DNA of 64,000 nt from an uncultured Dorea sp. (GTDB lineage: Bacteria > Bacillota > Clostridia > Lachnospirales > Lachnospiraceae). This document shows positions 62,092-64,000 of the stretch, one piece after another. The translations under genes were made by a program, and so were the position numbers. The stretch spans positions 161,138-225,137 of the forward strand of contig CAJTVU010000005.1 of NCBI GenBank assembly GCA_910580235.1, in the 5' to 3' direction. The notes under the pieces were generated by a model that ran no database searches, was not told the DNA's origin, and worked only from the letters and a program-made list of their open reading frames with translations. Numbering within the stretch: position 1 is the first letter of the stretch; each line of letters opens with the position of its first letter.

Positions 62092-62871
62092 ATGAAGGTT
62101 GTAATATTAGCCGGAGGGTTCGGGACAAGAATCAGCGAAGAGAGCCATCTGAAGCCCAAGCCTATGATCGAGATCGGTGAGAAGCCTATTCTCTGGCATA
62201 TTATGAAAGAATATTCCCATTATGGGCATAATGAGTTTATTATCTGTTGCGGGTATAAGCAGCATAAGATTAAGGAATATTTCGCAGACTACTATCTTTA
62301 TAATGGCGATGTGACATTTGATTTTGGACATGAAAATAGTATAACGATCCATAATAATGTGTCGGAACCATGGAAAGTGACCCTGGTTGATACAGGGCTT
62401 CATACGATGACCGGGGGGCGCATCAAGAGGATACAGAGGTATGTCGGGAACGAGCCTTTTATGATGACGTACGGTGATGGAGTCGCAGACATTGACATGG
62501 ATAAGCTGGTCAGGTTCCACGAGGAAAGAGGGCAGATCGCGACTTTGACAGCCGTGCATATAGGGCAGAGGTTTGGGGTATTGGATATTGACAGGCGAAG
62601 TTGGGAAGTCAAAGCCTTCCGGGAGAAATCAAGCGCTGATGGAAGCCGCGTCAGTGCGGGGTATATGGTGCTGGAGCCGGAGGTGTTCGATTATATTGAC
62701 GGAGATGCTACGATTTTTGAAAGAGAGCCTCTGGAGCAGCTGCTGAAGGAAGGGCAGTTAAATGCCTATAAGCACAATGGCTTCTGGCAGTGTATGGACA
62801 CACAGAGAGAAAAGGACAAGCTGGAGGCTTTATGGAGCTCTGGAGAGGCTCCATGGAAAGTGTGGGAGTAG
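62092..62871 (+). CDS. rfbF: glucose-1-phosphate cytidylyltransferase
   Basis: A 259-aa enzyme making CDP-glucose from CTP and glucose-1-phosphate. KVVILAGGFGTRISEESHLK, KPMIEIGEKPILWHIMK, FMMTYGDGVADID, and FWQCMDTQREKDKLE are characteristic. ATG 62092 starts the family-typical sequence; the extra in-frame codons back to 62068 do not. A ~100-bp gap with AT-rich sequence precedes it, so a new promoter is possible, but none is clear. Confidence 0.94.
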   Translation: MKVVILAGGFGTRISEESHLKPKPMIEIGEKPILWHIMKEYSHYGHNEFIICCGYKQHKIKEYFADYYLYNGDVTFDFGHENSITIHNNVSEPWKVTLVDTGLHTMTGGRIKRIQRYVGNEPFMMTYGDGVADIDMDKLVRFHEERGQIATLTAVHIGQRFGVLDIDRRSWEVKAFREKSSADGSRVSAGYMVLEPEVFDYIDGDATIFEREPLEQLLKEGQLNAYKHNGFWQCMDTQREKDKLEALWSSGEAPWKVWE

Positions 62872-62875
62872 AGAG

Positions 62876-63931
62876 ATGCTGAACATGGAGTTTTACAGGG
62901 ACAGAAAAGTGCTGGTGACGGGACATACGGGCTTTAAAGGCGCGTGGCTTTGCAAGATATTGCTCAATGCAGGAGCGGACGTGACGGGCTATTCCCTTGA
63001 GCCGCCAACAAAGCCGAACCTGTTCGAGATAAGCGGCATAGAGCAGAAGATGCGGTCGGTTATAGGAGATATAAGGGATCTGGAGAGGCTGAAAGAAATA
63101 TTTGAAGAAGTACAGCCGGAAGTTGTTTTTCATCTGGCGGCTCAGCCGATCGTAAGAGATTCGTATAAAGATCCCGTATACACTTACGAGACGAATGTAA
63201 TGGGAACGGTGAATATCTGTGAGTGCGTCAGGATGAATCCGTGCGTGAAGTCATTTTTGAACGTGACGACAGATAAAGTATATCACAATAATGAGTGGGA
63301 GTGGGGGTACAGGGAGACGGACCCGCTGGATGGATATGACCCTTATTCCAACAGCAAATCATGTTCCGAGCTGGTCACACACAGCTATATCAATTCATTT
63401 TTTAATAATATGGATGTGGCGGTGTCGACAGCGAGAGCGGGAAATGTTATCGGCGGAGGAGACTTTGCCAATGACAGGATTATACCAGACTGTATAAGAG
63501 CCGCAGAAAAGAGGGAGAATATCATTGTAAGGAACCCTTATTCTACAAGGCCATATCAGCATGTATTGGAACCTTTAGTCGCCTACTTAAGGATCGCTAA
63601 GGAGCAATATGGGGACAGGAGATGCTCCGGCTCCTACAACGTAGGCCCGGATGACTGTGACTGTGTGGCTACCGGGGAGCTGGCAGGCATATTCTGCGAG
63701 TGCTGGGGGGAGGGCGCGCGATGGGAGAGCCGTTCCTCGGGAGGCCCCCACGAGGCGAATTTCCTGAAGCTGGACTGCTCGAAGCTTAAGAAGACGTTCG
63801 GCTGGCAGCCCAGATGGCACGTGCGGGAGGCGGTGGAGCGCACTGTAGAGTGGGCGAAGGCGTGGATCGCAGGGGCGGACATGGCCGCGTGCATGGACAG
63901 GCAGATCGAGGAGTTCCTGAATGATGAATAA
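62876..63931 (+). CDS. rfbG: CDP-glucose 4,6-dehydratase
   Basis: A 351-aa SDR dehydratase. NAD loop VLVTGHTGFKGAWL, YKDPVYTYETNVMGT, TTDKVYHNNEWEWGY, and DPYSNSKSCSEL carry the catalytic region (Thr-Asp-Lys; note Tyr-Ser-Asn-Ser-Lys as Yx3K). It converts CDP-glucose to CDP-4-keto-6-deoxyglucose. GGAG at 62865-62868 is 7 bp from ATG 62876. The next gene, cut by the window, looks like an epimerase. Confidence 0.94.
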   Translation: MLNMEFYRDRKVLVTGHTGFKGAWLCKILLNAGADVTGYSLEPPTKPNLFEISGIEQKMRSVIGDIRDLERLKEIFEEVQPEVVFHLAAQPIVRDSYKDPVYTYETNVMGTVNICECVRMNPCVKSFLNVTTDKVYHNNEWEWGYRETDPLDGYDPYSNSKSCSELVTHSYINSFFNNMDVAVSTARAGNVIGGGDFANDRIIPDCIRAAEKRENIIVRNPYSTRPYQHVLEPLVAYLRIAKEQYGDRRCSGSYNVGPDDCDCVATGELAGIFCECWGEGARWESRSSGGPHEANFLKLDCSKLKKTFGWQPRWHVREAVERTVEWAKAWIAGADMAACMDRQIEEFLNDE

Positions 63932-63964
63932 ACTAAGAGAACAGAGATAAAGGCAGGTAGACAG

Positions 63965-64000
63965 ATGAAGAAGGTTTTAGTTACAGGAGCGGATGGGTTC
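63965..64000 (+). CDS. NAD-dependent epimerase/reductase, 5' end only
   Basis: Twelve codons (MKKVLVTGADGF) with the start of an SDR nucleotide-binding loop, preceded by GGCAGG. By context it probably acts on the CDP-4-keto-6-deoxyglucose made by the preceding enzyme, for example as a CDP-sugar epimerase or reductase. Truncated by the window edge. Confidence 0.6.
   Translation, partial: MKKVLVTGADGF

Overview
The window looks like a chromosome segment of a spore-forming Lachnospiraceae (Clostridium cluster XIVa) bacterium. This is inferred from gene content and order: the hup-rqcP-yabP-yabQ-divIC-spoIIE-tilS-hpt-ftsH block, CotS and SpoVG, a glgC-glgD pair, a T-box-controlled short-type proS, and DUF5688 and Rpn/PD-(D/E)XK accessory genes. 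No marker here allows a species call.

Layout. (1) 1-9.1 kb is the integrase end of a mobile element: YqaJ exonuclease (cut by the window edge), a Rad52-like annealing protein, DUF5688, an AT-rich 543-aa protein of unknown function on the opposite strand, then a DEAH helicase-excisionase-tyrosine integrase operon and an Rpn-type nuclease gene. (2) 9.1-11.3 kb is a scar region: a multi-hairpin palindromic element, a mosaic pseudogene joining YqaJ-like and Rpn-like fragments, a methyltransferase-like orphan and a broken DUF1848 gene. (3) 11.3-16.2 kb is the most unusual part. It is a three-gene minus-strand operon behind a near-consensus promoter: a stand-alone receiver (REC) protein, an RNase HIII-like nuclease, and a 1163-aa protein that appears to join an RNA:DNA-hybrid-binding domain (as at the N-terminus of RNase H1), a ClpB-type AAA+ module, a REC-like domain, and an FtsH-type AAA+ plus M41 metalloprotease module. 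The genome's ordinary FtsH lies separately at 43.1 kb. I propose this operon as a candidate undescribed nucleic-acid-sensing proteolytic system, possibly defence.

(4) 16.4-47 kb is mostly housekeeping: phosphoglucomutase, a ferredoxin-fused aldo/keto reductase, a VanRS-like two-component pair overlapping a SbcD/SbcC-like pair, a PRPP synthetase-DnaI-DnaD operon with DnaA boxes in its promoter region, murC, glycogen synthesis, spoVG, an RluA-type pseudouridine synthase, proS, a RAYT transposase with its REP palindromes, cca, cotS, the sporulation/division block, and a GH13 amylase. Two repeat families are scattered here. One is a perfect 44-bp REP palindrome that supplies the stop codons of two unrelated genes. 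The other is a 66-70 bp hairpin repeat, present twice in tandem and in frame inside the RluA-like gene and once just upstream of phosphoglucomutase.

(5) 47-64 kb is a surface-polysaccharide cluster behind a perfect consensus promoter. It has an LCP ligase, a membrane NDP-sugar 4,6-dehydratase, a PLP aminotransferase, an initiating phosphoglycosyltransferase, six further glycosyltransferases (two of them tandem paralogues), an O-antigen-ligase/polymerase-like membrane protein, a flippase, and the first two steps of a CDP-deoxysugar pathway, running off the right edge in an epimerase gene. Together these would build lipid-linked repeat units, flip and polymerise them, and attach the product to the wall.
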